Source: Cardinalis cardinalis
Taxonomy: Eukaryota > Chordata > Aves > Passeriformes > Cardinalidae
DNA length: 64,000 bases
Reading direction: 5' to 3'
Assembly (NCBI GenBank): GCA_014549065.1
Contig: JACDOX010000012.1
Location: 9,867,413 to 9,931,412 of the forward strand
Both the position numbers and the translations under genes were made by a program. Below are positions 25,897 through 38,500 of this stretch, in pieces. The notes below the pieces were generated by a model. It was given only the letters and a program-made list of their open reading frames with translations, was not told the DNA's origin and searched no databases. The stretch's first letter is position 1; each line of letters opens with the position of its first letter.

Positions 25897-26239
25897 ACTC
25901 TTTCACCATAAAGGTCATCAGTGGCCTCTTTTTCTATGATTTTTAAGTATGAATTCTTCTCAACTCTTAATACAAGTAGCATATAATTTAAACTTTTAAT
26001 GGCAGTATTTTCAGTTCCTTTCTATTAAACCACATTTCAGGACTCCCTCCTTTGGCTTTTTAAACTATACTTCATATTGTTAATAAAAAATGGATTTATT
26101 AAATGCAANTTATTCAAGAGTACAGTGAGAAACAAACACCGAATACTGTTAAGAAAAGGTATCTAAGAAAAATTGTATTTTATGAACAGAGAGAATATTT
26201 CATAAGAATATTTTTTAGGATTTCTGTTTACACAGAGTT
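25897..26239. other. AT-rich spacer between two CR1 fragments
   Basis: No feature seen. The two flanking CR1 pieces have the same orientation but represent different parts of the element in an order that does not suggest one interrupted copy. Confidence 0.45.
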
Positions 26240-26393
26240 ACAGCATCACAGAATAGGCTGAATTGGAAGGGACCCTCAAGGATCATCAAGTCCAACTCCT
26301 GGCTCTTCACAGCATCATCCCCAAGAGTCACGTGATGTGCCTGAGAGGATTGTTCAAACACTTCTGAACTGTGTCTGGCTTGGTGCTGTTTCT
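26240..26393 (-). mobile_element. CR1 LINE 3' end
   Basis: The start 'cagcatcacagaatagg' and 'ttggaagggaccctcaag' followed by 'gatcatcaagtccaactcc' is the complement of the CR1 3' terminus and is comparatively well preserved. Similarity ends near 26393, so only about 150 bp of 3' untranslated region was inserted. Confidence 0.85.
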
Positions 26394-29300
26394 GATATTG
26401 AATAAAAAAGGGNTTTTTTTTAACGGAATATTTTGGACAAAAAAGTAATTCTAAATTTTTAAAATATGGACACTTCCAACTTTTTGGAGAAAAAATTTGA
26501 GTTCAACACTGAGCATCCCATTTTTGAAAATCTCTTCTCAGTAGTTTGTGCTCAGGATGATTCAATGTCTGTGACCTACAAAAAAAAAATAGAACAGCAA
26601 ATTCTTCTCAGGCAAAACATTTAAGGAGATGATTGCTTACTGTCTCATTCTGCGTCTCTGTTTTCTCACTTTGACAACAGTAAACACTATTTTCCTCCCT
26701 TGAAATGCATAAATCCAAATTTTACTGTGAAATCATATAATCATAAACATGGCCTAGATGAAAAATAAAGCAAAGCAAATGAGAAGAAAATACTTTTAGG
26801 AAGGAATTGTAAAAAGATATTTAGGAAGGGACAAAAACACACATGCACAAACTGAGAGTGGTACTCTGACCTCTGTCAAAATATTCCTTGGACAGTAGAG
26901 AATAATAAACAGTGACAGAGAGGGTGCAGTCAAGCTTAAATTACTGGTAGGTAAATTCCTAATCGATCAAAAAGTCAAGACTATGAGACTTGTAGGTAAA
27001 CTTTTTGAAATAGCCACTGACAGTAGTGACATTGATGGTTTTTTTATCTATATGAAAGAAATTAATGATTTTTTAAACATATTTGTCAATATACAGGCTT
27101 AGCTTNTAGGGCAGGAAAACACTACAGGCTCAGCTTTGAACTAGATCACTATTTGGCCCAGTGCTCTGTTACTGTATCATCTTCTCGAAAACTCTAGTTG
27201 TCTGACATTTCTTACACGTTCAGGGCACCCATATTTTTTCTCTTAATCTCCTTTTAAAAATCATAATGACTTCAATGATAATATTTGAGCTGTTTTTCTT
27301 GTGGTCCCAGTGTCAGCTTCCCACTGTCACTGGCACATGTCAATGTGCCCTAGGCATCCACAGTACTTTTGCCAATCTTCAGAAACCTGTCTTTGCTTGC
27401 AGAAAATATGCAAGTCTGCAAGGCACAAACTTTCAAAGCACCCTCCCAATTCTCCTATTTCCACACCACCATCACCCACACAGAAAAAATATCTAGTTTT
27501 GGATAGGAGAGAAGAAAGATGCAAAATAAATTTACAGCGAAACTTTGAAATCTAAAACTTAAGTCTGTATTTCTGGGGTTTACACAGCTCAAGTCAAACA
27601 AAAATATCATCAAATAAGGTGGGAATGAAAATATTTCAAGACTATTCAGATTAAAGAAAGGAACCCTTGTGTTTGGAGAAGGAATGTGGTTTCACATAAC
27701 CTCTTTTATCTGCTTCAGTGCTTGAGTGACACTTGTGCACAGCCAGTTTGGATTGACATTTTTCTTTGGATGAAAAAAAAAAAAAAAAAGAAGCTAGACA
27801 AATGTTTTTCCAGGAAAATTAATGATAAACTAATTTCAGAAATATAGTCAGATAAACCCTAAGGAATCCTGGATTCTTACCAAGTTTCTGTATCTTCTGC
27901 ATTTTCAAATTATTGTTCCTGTGTCCCTAATCACTTCTCTCAAGTTGTCTTATGTCCAACTAATTTAAAAAGATTTACTTTGGGATTTTTATGTTTCAAA
28001 AGGGAAGAAATGTCAAGTCCATCAGTCTGGGTGTGGATACTATAGGTAGTTTGTTGAAATGATGGTCTAAAATGCAGTATCTTCCCGATACCTGTCATAT
28101 CTCAAAACATATGAGTTAGCAGTTTATCCGGATTAGGAATATGTAAATTGAAATAANTTTTAGCTAAAAACAAAGGGGAAATTGTTCCAAATCCACACTT
28201 ATTAAAGCTCCAAGAACTGTTTTGTCTCAAGGTAAGACTGATAATGTTTTAAACAGTTTATGTTTTTTTTTCTGAATTGTTTCTGATTCACTAAAAATGA
28301 CATTAACTTAATGAGACTGTTCCCCTGAGGAGATGGTGTACAAAGTTCCCCAGTTTTGGAGGACAAACATGTGTGATCTTTCTATGTTTCTGAAAACATT
28401 TTTTTGTTCTGTTTCAATTCAGTAGAAAGCTGTGAGGTGGTTTGAAAGTCTCACTAGGAAAGTAGAAAGGAAGTTATTTATCAGAGTTGCTATAAAACAC
28501 ATGATCTTAATATTCAATATCAGAAATACAGAAACAACACAGAGGTATAAAAAGCCTTAGTGTGTACCAACAGCAAGGCTTGCCAAGCTCAAATAAAAAA
28601 TAATTTAATTTTGGATCTGGATGAATAAAGAATGCCTCCTTCCTAATGCTACATTGCTGTTAAGGAGTTTTATTTTACCTTTTTTTTTTGGTAAAAATAT
28701 CATTCTGCCTTGATTTCTGCATGTATTTTCTTAAGGGAAATTTTGTACATTTGATTTGCTATAAATAAAATTTAATAAAAACTGTAATGAAATTGCTCAA
28801 AATATAACTACTTTCATCTTTATGAGAATCAATACATTTGCATTTTTTCAATACATTTTTCCAACAGATTTTGATTTTATCAGATGCTGATCTTAACCTC
28901 TGTTTACATACTGTGATGTGATGCTGGTCATGTATGTTCAGTGCTCATTCACATGACTGCTGTCCAGAAGACTGAAAAGTTACTTAAAGACACTTCTGAG
29001 GNAATTCTTTCCAGTTATAGAAATTAGCCCCATTTAAAAAATGAATAATTTCCCAATTTTTCTGTTTTTCAACAAGCTGGCATGTCTTTNTCTTAGAAGG
29101 TTATTTTTATATTATCACTTGTATTCCAAGTGCTATTCTAACAGAATTAAAACAAAAAAAGACTATTTTTTAACAGTAAAAATAATTAAAACAGAACAGG
29201 CTAATTTTTTAAATGGCAAAAATAAAATTTTCTTAATACACAGAAATTTTCACTGAAAAATTACATTTCTGAATGCTTCTTTTTGTCTATTAACATATTG

Positions 29301-31949
29301 ATATATCTTATCACATTGTGTATATAACCCAAGGAAATAAAGGCTAAAATTTATAAGCATATGGTTATTTATTTTTTTTAATCTAAAAAAAATGATAGAG
29401 CATGTGGAAAAAGTAATGAAAAACACNATACAGTTGGGAGAACCTCAACGTAAATATTAATTACTATTTTTCATACAGGTTTAGTGCCTTAGGAACATCT
29501 AATTTTTAATCACTGAGAAAGGTTTTCTTCTGTTGACAATGTTAACAATACTATCTCTGCTCAGTACTGCAGCACACGAATATTTTGCATTCTGGAACAA
29601 GAACATTTCAGAATAGAAATATCTCTAATTTGCACTTAAGAAAAAATTAGAGGCAAACCCCGCTCCAAATTAAACCCACAATATTAGACATTTCTTTCTT
29701 AGCTTCAAAATCTTAAATGAATCTCCCACAATATTTGGTCCTCTATATAGGCTGAGCATGTGAACTCACATTTAGCTTCAAAGTCCTTCTGAAAACTCAG
29801 AAAAAGGCTTTTTCCAACCTTATTCTTTGAGGAGTTTTGGGGACTTTTTTTAATGTAAGATACTGTGAATACTGTTTGTCAGCCCAGTTTTTTAACTGGG
29901 GAAGGAAATTATGTTCTGACACATTCTGTTCAAAGTAAGAATTGGGGAAGAGAGAAAGTATCAGTTGAGTTCAATAATGAGGGGAATATCACCCAATTTC
30001 ATGTGCAAGGAGAAGCAAAATGGCTATTATGAAAATACTACTCATAATAGTAGAAGAAAATTGTAAAAGTCAGTGGATAAATACAGCAAATTTCAGCTTT
30101 CTTAATATTTGAAAGAAAATTTTAATAGTATGCATTTATATACAAAATATTTTGCATGACTCCTTTATATCCCATGACTTGTAAAATTATATTTTCCATA
30201 ACAGTTTCAAAAGTGAACATATTTTCTTTTTTTCCTTTCTTTTACACAGCTCTGAAGCAAAATACATCTTTCAAAGGAAANCCCTACTGCAAAATCACAG
30301 CAGGTAGATAAAGTCTTGTAACTATATTCACAGGTTTATTGATAAATATAAGTGTCTATTTTATTCATTTGGGTTTTTTTTAAGTGTTCCAACATAATTT
30401 TTTTTTTCTGTAAGTGTAATAGCAATGAGTTGAGCTCTTAGTTTTCTTGTAAGCTTTTCTTTCATTTATTACAAAAATTATGGAAATTAAACATAAACAA
30501 ATTTGAATTATAATGACTATAGCAATCTAATTCTATCTAAGATAAAAAAATAGGTATAGATTTAATGACTAACAAAGATATCACCATGAACTGAGACATA
30601 GCTGCTGAAAACATGACTAATCTCTGTGATTTATAGTAATGATGGATTTCTACAATGTCAAAATATGTTTGAATAATTCAAGTAAAATAGTAATAAAACA
30701 TCCCAAACAAAACAAATGACCACAGTGTGTATCCATAATGNGGTTTAGAGGATTTTTCATTTTGAGTTTCTCAGAATCTACTGAGAAATAATTATGGAAA
30801 TTTCTAGGACCATATATCTACATATAAGATTTGCTAAGAAGATCAACATGAATATAAATAAAGTGAGAATAAAGAGCACAACATTTGCTATNATGTACTC
30901 AGACAATTGAGAAAGCAGACAAACCTGTTCCTGATATTAACAATACCACTGTTTGGCTTGTCAGTGGGAGTAGATGAAAAGACTCTGACAAGTCGGATAA
31001 GAACAATAAGGTAATCACAGAAATNAAGACTAAGTTTGAAAGGGGTTTGAAATCTTGCTTTTAGTCTTTTGGTCTCTATAATTTTGTTTCTGGATCTCCA
31101 ATTTTGAGCATATACAAATTAATTTTTTCTTCTTTTGGGGAATGTCATTGGTGTTGCACCTGTCAATAACAACATGGGTTATTCCTCACTTGAGGATTTG
31201 TATACAAAACTTACAGCCAATGGTCATTTAGTAGGGTACAGATATAAAAGTGTACCAACATCTGGAAGAGAGAGTATTTGCTAAATATTTTTGTAGCTTT
31301 TGCTTCAATTCNTATGTTGAAACAAAACATTATATGATTAACTTTATCATTATTGGAAAACAAAGAACTGAGTTTGTATAAATTGACTCAATCCACATAG
31401 AAGCCTTGTGATTAATAGGCTAGCACTGCTTATGCTGTTATCAATACTTTTGTAAAATTAGTACAATGCACAAGAGCTGCCTCTACAGATAAACTCAACC
31501 TTCATAGGTTTGTGGTTTGGAGGCACTCTGCTACCATTTCTGTAAACAAAACAAAATTTTTAAGTCATGTACTAGACAGAGGTATAAATTGGATAGGAAT
31601 TAGAAGCTTATTTTATTTATGAGTAATTGAATTTCATAAGCAATACAATCTGCCATGCAATTTTGCAAGAATTATTAAACTTCAGATTCCTCCAGGCATG
31701 GCTTAACACAGAGAATTCTTAAGAAAACATTTTAAGAAAACCAAACTCTTATATATAAAAAANTACATTTTCTAAAATAAAAATTCTGCAAATATTATTT
31801 TTGGAATACTGTCATTGAGAATTTTGTGCAAGGACCAGACCACACCACACTGTAATGTACAACCTAAATTTATTTCCTAAGCAGGATGGGCAAAATGAGT
31901 GAATAGCTGTTCTTATTGAAGACAAAAATATTTTTTTTATTTCTTGTAA
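26394..31949. other. Long AT-rich unique non-coding region
   Basis: Over 5.5 kb with no recognisable gene, RNA or transposon. It holds a 17-base A run at 27773-27789 and scattered shorter poly-A/T tracts (for example 30380-30410). The 27290-27480 part is less AT-rich and has overlapping frames on both strands, none with a recognisable product. Confidence 0.5.
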
Positions 31950-32705
31950 TGGAATCACAAAATCTTTGAAGCTGGAAGGATTCTCTGGAGATCACAAAGT
32001 CCAGCCCCGCTGCTCAGAGCAGGCTCAGTTGTGATATATTGCTCAGGGTTGTGTTGAGTTAGGTTCTGAATATCTCCAAGGATAAACCTTCCACAACTTG
32101 CCTAGACAGCATGTTCTAGGGAGTAAATATCTCACAATTAAAAAAAAAAAAATAAATGGAAATTTCTGTATTTTATTTCTCCCAATTGCCCCTTCTTCTC
32201 TAATTTAGAGAAGTCTGGCTTCTGATATTGGCTTCCCCTTATCAGAGATTTTCATACATTGATGAGATTCTCCCTGAACCTTCTCCTGTTTGGACTAAGC
32301 AGTGTTGATCTTTCTGTTGCTTTTGTTTATAAAGGTGTTCCAGTTCCTCAATCATCTTTATGATTTCTTGTAGGCCTTGTTCCAGGTTGCCCATGTCTTT
32401 TCTACTGGAGAGGCCAGAACTGGACGTAGACCTCTGACAGGGTCTCACCAGCAGTGAGAGGAAGAATCACCCCCCCCGCTGCACCTGCTGCCTACGTTGC
32501 TGCTGAGTGACCACAGGGTGCTGTTGGCCTTCTTTATCACAAGTGTACCTCGCTTACTTATGTTCAACTTGTTGCCCATCAAGAACACCAGGGCCTTTCT
32601 GAACTTTCCAACTGCCTGGCTCCAGCACGTACTTGTGCATTGAGTTACTCCTTGGTGGGTGCAGAACTTTGTGCTTGTCTCTGTTAATCTTTGTGAGTCT
32701 CATCA
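31950..32705 (-). mobile_element. CR1 LINE 3' portion, about 750 bp, decayed
   Basis: On the plus strand it begins 'ggaatcacaaaatctttga' and 'agctggaaggattctctgg', the complement of a CR1 3' end. It runs through 'ctccctgaaccttctcctg', 'ggccagaactggacgtaga', 'ggtctcaccagcagtgag' and 'tgctgttggccttcttta', then 'catcaagaacaccagggcc' from the ORF2 C-terminal part. An internal A-rich insertion occurs near 32138-32155 and a C9 run near 32470. The frame is destroyed. The right limit is gradual. Confidence 0.85.
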
Positions 32706-32964
32706 TGATATTTTACTCACACACTTCACGTTCATGTAAAGTAAGGGCCAAGCCTCTCCTGTAATTTGTGGCAAGTCCCATGGACCAAGCAGAAGAATTG
32801 CTTTAATTACTTGCTGTGTCCCCATCCTTGATTGTCTAGGCTTTTATGTGTGGAGGTTTCATCTCGGGTTTAGACTCCTGTACAGTGTCACATATCAGAT
32901 GAATATGTCTCCCCACANAGGGCCACAGTCTGAATTTTGGGGTGTTATGTTTGGTTGGTTGTTC
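32706..32964. other. Sequence beyond the CR1 edge, unclassified
   Basis: It may be more highly decayed CR1 or unique DNA; I cannot tell. Confidence 0.35.
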
Positions 32965-33026
32965 TTTGTTTTGTTTTGTTCTGTTTTTGTTTTTGTTTTG
33001 TTTTGTAATTTTTTGTTTTGTTTTGC
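32965..33026 (+). repeat. (TTTTG)n low-complexity repeat
   Basis: About a dozen T-rich units ending in G, with some 'ctg' and 'taatt' interruptions. One frame gives a Phe/Val/Leu-rich artefact peptide. Confidence 0.85.
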
Positions 33027-33730
33027 TTTAGAGCAGATTGTGGGTATTAGCTGCCAATTTACTTATAAGTTTGGTATTTTCAAGCTGATCTCTCTTACTT
33101 TCCCATTATATAATGCCAAATCATTATTGTTACATTTGTGACTATTTTCCTTTAGCTTCTGTCCCAATTGATTGAGAAGAATGTAAATCTGACGACAATT
33201 GCTCAGCAAAACCCATTCATGCCTCTCTGTGTAGTAATTTAATTATAGCAATAATCTAATCAATTAGGGTTGATACATATATAAATACAGAACAGATGTA
33301 GTCCAGATCTTCTATGTTTGAGTAGTGCTTTCAGATTGACTTCTTCCTCCAACAAATACAGAAGAGTAATTCAAATATTTTAAATAGAATTTTAAAGTTT
33401 TTGAGAAACAAAATAGCAAGTATTTTAAGGATAAACTTTGTACAAGTTTCAAATAACTNGTATGTAAATATAAATCTAGCAGTGATGCACAAGAGGCTCT
33501 GTGCTTGGTCAGCCTCATCTAAGCTCTAAAATTATTGATTGCAATGAGATCTATTGCAGATCTGAAGAAAAAATCCACCCAGAGTCAGTCACCTGCTTTT
33601 CAAAGGTAACAGTATGAGCAGCTAGTGGGTAAAGCTGTGCAAGAGAGGGCTGTGTTAGAGCTGTGCAGGTTCTTCTTGGACACTTCCAATGCATCATCAA
33701 GCAGNGACAATTTGATTGATACTGCACGCA
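33027..33730. other. Unique non-coding DNA up to the LTR
   Basis: No gene recognised. The last five bases, 'acgca' (33726-33730), are the left copy of the target-site duplication of the next element. Confidence 0.5.
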
Positions 33731-34945
33731 TGTCATGGTTTGACACTGGCACAATGCCAGTGCCCCCATGAAAATACCCTCTCCCTGGTGTCTGCTGTGA
33801 GATGTGACCAGGAATAAGCAAAGCAGGCCTTCCCTTAGAAATAAAGAAGACTTTATTAGCTAAACTACAAAGAAAAAAACTAAACTACAAGAGGAAAAAA
33901 AACACACAAGGAAAATGAAAACTGCACAGAAGCATTTTCCTCCTCCCATCAAATTTCCAATACAGCTTCCAAATCACCAACTCTTGGTCCAGCACCACCC
34001 TTCAGAATACCCAATCCTCAGTTCATCAAGAGGAGAAGGAGTCCTTCTTTGTGCCATGATGGCCTCTTCCTTCATGTCCAGTGCTCTCACCACTAAACAC
34101 AGACCAGGGCTGCATCCAGGGTTGTCTTTTAAGGATGCCTTGTCCCGTTCCAAAAAGAGCACAGTCTCACCTTTGGGACGCCTGTCCCTCCCATATTTTT
34201 CACCCCCTGGGGCCGAGGGGTCTCAACACTGAATTCTTTTGGCTCTGAGCCACTGCTCCCCCTGGATGCAGTCTCTGTGTCACAAGGAACATGGCTCTGT
34301 CCATGGCTACACAAAAGAGTCCAGCAAAAATGCCACTCCATCTTCTCCATTCCTCCAACATCTCTCTCTCTCTCTCTGGCACAGGCCTTCATCTCACTTA
34401 CTCAATTCCCTCTTCATCTTCTGCTCCATTGCAGGAAAGGTAAATGCTCTGCAAAATTTTCATTGTCCACAAAAGGGTTAAAACTNGGGCTCTGTCCACC
34501 CACAGAGACTCCCACAAGCAGTCAGACACCTTCTCGCTGCAACCCTCCCCCTTCTCCGCAGGCCGGGCTGTGCTGTCAGCACATGATATCAAATTTCAAA
34601 GTAACAGTCCCAGGCACAGGCTCTCTCCCTCTGTCTCCCGGGGGGGGGGGCCCGATGCCTCCTGGCGCTTCTTTCTCTTCCACCCTTCCAAGGCCTACCT
34701 CTCCCAGCCGCATGGCCTTCCCCTACCCCTGCCCAGCCAGCAGCTGAGACGGGGGAGAGATCCGAACTGTTTTCCCACCAGAAACCCAAGAGAACCTTCC
34801 AGGGGGAGAACCCTGCTTTAACCCCGTGTTCTCAGGGGTGGATCCAATGCCCCAATGGCCGAAACAGCTGCCAATATTAAAATCTGACCACCCATTGGCT
34901 TGACCACAGGATCCCAGAAATCCTGTTTCCTGTCAAACNAGCACA
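33731..34945 (-). mobile_element. Long solo LTR (1.2 kb), probably ERVL type, with 5-bp TSD
   Basis: The element starts TG and ends CA. Its ends are inverted repeats: 'tgtcatggtttgac' on the left against 'gtcaaacnagcaca' on the right, matching at 11 of 13 readable positions. Flanks are 'acgca' (33726-33730) and 'angca' (34946-34950), a 5-bp duplication typical of ERVL-type integration. The minus strand is favoured because CCAAT (complement of ATTGG at 34894-34898) lies near the right end and AATAAA (complement of TTTATT at 33852-33857) near the left end. A plus-strand AATAAA at 33840-33845 leaves some doubt. The body is GC-rich (notably a G10 run near 34640), which creates many overlapping open frames that are not genes. 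No internal retroviral genes adjoin it. Confidence 0.82.
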
Positions 34946-34950
34946 ANGCA

Positions 34951-35286
34951 TCCTTTCCCTAGAAAGTCCACAAAAATGTTGTATTACTGCCATTCTTCTA
35001 GTATTTATGTAGCTTAGTAAATACAATAGTTGGATGGAAAATTTATGAAATGGATACTAAAATTGTAAACAGGGAGAGGTAAGAAAGGGGACAGATGGAA
35101 TGAGTTATGTACTAGATAGAAGAAAATAGACATAGAACTTTAATATCACTTTTGCTAATGAAGGTTTTGCTTCTTTTTTTCTTTAGGTGCGAGAAAAAGA
35201 TTGGCTTTTACTGTTGTTTCTTCCACAAATGTTATCAATGTTATGTGTTGTATTGTACTCAATTACTTTAGTTTGCACTGGTGATG
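34951..35286. other. Spacer between two solo LTRs
   Basis: AT-rich DNA without recognisable features. Confidence 0.5.
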
Positions 35287-35291
35287 GNAAG

Positions 35292-35594
35292 TGTGTACTG
35301 GGCACATGGTATCTCCCTCACACCCTCCCTCCCTTGGTGGTCTCTCCACAGGTGGTCCCTCCCCTTACCCCTCCACAGTGTTATTCCATTGGCTGCGGTC
35401 CTCTTTCCCTGCCCCCATCATCTGGGGCATAAAACCCCCTGCTGGTATAGGTTCGATCTCTTTGCTTCATGGGCAGTCNCTGACCAGAAGTGTCCTGTCT
35501 CAACCTAATAAACTGGATATTCTTCTGCCCGAGGCAAAGAGCACTTCTCGTCTTTTTTCTCGTTCATGCAATTCCATGTGGGCTTNATTCCCCA
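35292..35594 (+). mobile_element. Solo LTR, about 300 bp, endogenous retrovirus
   Basis: A GC- and pyrimidine-rich block with ordered signals on the plus strand: an inverted CCAAT (ATTGG) near 35388, a TATA-like 'cataaaa' at 35428-35434 and AATAAA at 35507-35512. I set the ends from TG at 35292 and CA at 35594 because the flanks 'gnaag' (35287-35291) and 'gcaag' (35595-35599) agree at every readable base, giving a 5-bp duplication. The sequence just downstream ('ccggatttggactc...') is also unlike the background, so a longer element ending near 35645 cannot be excluded. No coding part adjoins it. Confidence 0.65.
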
Positions 35595-35599
35595 GCAAG

Positions 35600-38500
35600 C
35601 CGGATTTGGACTCATATAAGCCCGGAGAACTGCGGATATTGCAGTTATTCAACAACTATGTGTGTGGATGTACATTATCCATACATTATTTTCATAACCT
35701 TCCGTACTGCAACATATTCAAACCAGCCAAGAAAATCAAAATTGCAAGCATAAACCTTAAAAATCCTTAAAATAATGATCTTTGGTANAGACCTACAGTA
35801 AAAGACTACAGAAAATTGAAATATAGTGTATGAAGAAGACTACAGAACCAGGTTTCGAGCTAATGTATTAAAGTTAGGGAATGTAAAAAACAATCTTTAA
35901 TGTGAAATTCAAAGAGTGCTGCTCTTTCACCATGTTACACCCCCGTCACCCTCTCTGTGAAGCCCTAATTAGGCCTTTTGACTACTGTTATCAAGAGACT
36001 GATGGCTAAACTCAACAGCTAAATTCTACTTTGTCTTATATTCAGAGCAGTCATGCTGAAATCACAGCAAGTCAGTGNAGAATTTATTTTAAATACGTAC
36101 TTAGAATCCTGAACATGTTCTCTCTGCATTTTAGCTACTCCATCTGTATATTCATGCTGTATGACTTTTCCTTTTACTGTGCCACACTATATTTCTGCAA
36201 TAATAGGTAGGAATCATTTATGAGGACACAGTTAATGGGTATTCTTAACCCTAGCTGAAAGCAAATATAGGTTCAGGTAAAACTTTGGNATTATGCTTAG
36301 CACACTGTGATAGGAGCTGCAGTGCAGAAAGGCTANTTCTTGTACACAGAGCAAATGGCAATATTCTGGTGGCTGTATCTCAGGAATAATTACAGCTGCC
36401 ATCATAAAAATAAGCATGTGGCACCAGAGAAGGTCAGTTCCCACAAATGTTTAGTCTAATNTTGTTCAGACTTTTCAATTTTGCAAATAGGTAAAGGTAC
36501 TGTGAGATTTACATACTTGCTGAGATATCACCATCCCCTAGTATGAACCATTTCCACTAGTGGAAAAAAATAAAAANGATGAAATTTGACTGACTGCAGA
36601 ATTTACCTCCTCAGAACAGTTTGCATTTTTGAGAAATATTATATCTTGAAATAAAATTAAATAGCTAAAAATNATATATTTAATATTATGTAAAAGTTAA
36701 TTTAGACCTAATGCAAAAACATGAAGTTGACTGACAGACTCTGATGGACTAAACTGCTTAAAAATCTTCTGCAGGAAATAATCTATTTTTGGACANAAAA
36801 CAACTACTGTTTTAGTCAATGAAAAAATTCTCATTGTTTGCAGTGGGAGCAGACAATGGACAAACTCTAAACAGAAAGGAAGGACCAGAAGATTTTGCTG
36901 CTGAAAGAGGGATTAAGCAACTGTAAAAACACAAATCGCCAAATGCAGTTCTGGCACAGTTAGATGAATAAAATTCATNTCCCTTAATGTAGGCTGAAAA
37001 AAAGACAAAGCCAGAGGATATAACAAATTCCTTTGCAGCCATTTGTAAAAGTTTTAAATTTATCATTGTGAAGTTTCATTGTAGTGTGCAGACCTGGCAG
37101 GTAGGCCCTGCTGGATTAGCAGCAAACATACCAAACTCGTTCCATATCAGGAACAGACCACATCAGGGATGGCAGGAGCTGCAGGTGGGGGTGGTTTTAC
37201 CTCTGACTTGGAACAGATAGCATGGACTCCTCTTGATAGCAGTTGACAAATAGAGGAGGATTAAGAGCTACCATTCTTGAAATACAAAGACCTTTAGGTC
37301 ACATCTGTTAATCTGTAAAATAAATGTTCACGGAATATCTGATGACCAACTTGCACAATGTAGCCCTCACCCACTGTTTCAGATTCTCAAACATTCTGAA
37401 ACAGCATAGCCACATCTAAACTCAGTGAGATGAATGGTTTCCAGCCCTTGATAACTTCTGCCCATGTTCAAGTTCAATGGGAAATAACTGGAAAAGAAAA
37501 ACCAAGACCAGGAGAGATGCTGTTTAAAAAAAATTTTTTTTTTTTGTTTTCCTTCTTCAGCAGTATTTTTAAAAATAAAAACAGAAATTATCACATCCCT
37601 ACTAGTTTGAACATCAAGCCAGAGAAAAATCACTTGCAAAGACAGCTGGAAAAGATTTACCTTTTTTTCTTAGAGGCATGGAGTATAATATAGGTCTNTG
37701 TTTTATTGTAGTCGGCCCTCATACAGAGAAACACTTGTGAACAAGTTGGACCAGTCTTTCTTGATGTTTCAGGCTCAAAATCTTAACTGTTAATATGTGC
37801 AGTGTGGAAGAAAAATAATTTTATATGTCCTCTGTATTTCCTTCAATAAAATGTTGAGCATCTTCATCACAAGGAAACAAGTGTGAATGACAATACATTT
37901 CAACTGACTTTTCTGTTACTTTTTTAAAGGANTTTCTCTACAAGCGTGTTTAAAGATTTTGAATTAAAGTACAATCAAATTTCCAAAAAAGGACCATTCA
38001 AGAAAGGTACAAAATACAGTAATAAATTTTACAATGTTTCAACAAACTCTGGTTATTCTAATGATTGATATCAAAATGTTTCAGGACTATTATTCCCTAT
38101 TTTCATAANTGAATTAATTTTATTGTGATTGTTTCAGTGAAAAACATAAAAAAACCTTCCTGCAGGTAACACGACTTAAAGGAATACTAGAGGTGTTAAA
38201 ATAACTCCCCAAAATCTTTAAATCAAAATTCAACTTTTCTTAAAATTAGACTTTTTGAAAAATGAGTCAAGGTCATATCAGCTTTTCCTTTACTCCAGTT
38301 GAATATTTTTACCTTGTCGTGTCTCCTTTATTCCTACATACAATACAAAATATTAACTGAGCAATCCAATTTGCTTTCTGTAAGGTTGTTTTGAAGATTC
38401 TTTTTCCCTTTGTTTATTCACTTTCAGTCCAATGAGCTCTTGTGCTTTGAATTGTAACAATTCTTCTGACAAATACTGGGTTTGTTTTTNCTGTAAAAAA

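Noticed and set aside
34277..34821. Longest overlapping open frames (up to 156 codons) on the plus strand, with further frames on the minus strand
   Set aside because: They lie wholly inside the GC-rich LTR 33731-34945, overlap each other in several frames, contain unreadable residues and are Pro/Ser-rich by composition. No retroviral or host protein motif is present.
35448..35456. 'ggttcgatc', resembling a tRNA T-loop
   Set aside because: There is no acceptor stem, D-arm or anticodon arm in register, and it lies within an LTR.
35291..35770. Open frame of 159 codons, plus strand
   Set aside because: It runs through LTR 35292-35594, including its TATA-like and AATAAA signals, and contains N-derived residues. 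It is explained by low stop density in the LTR.
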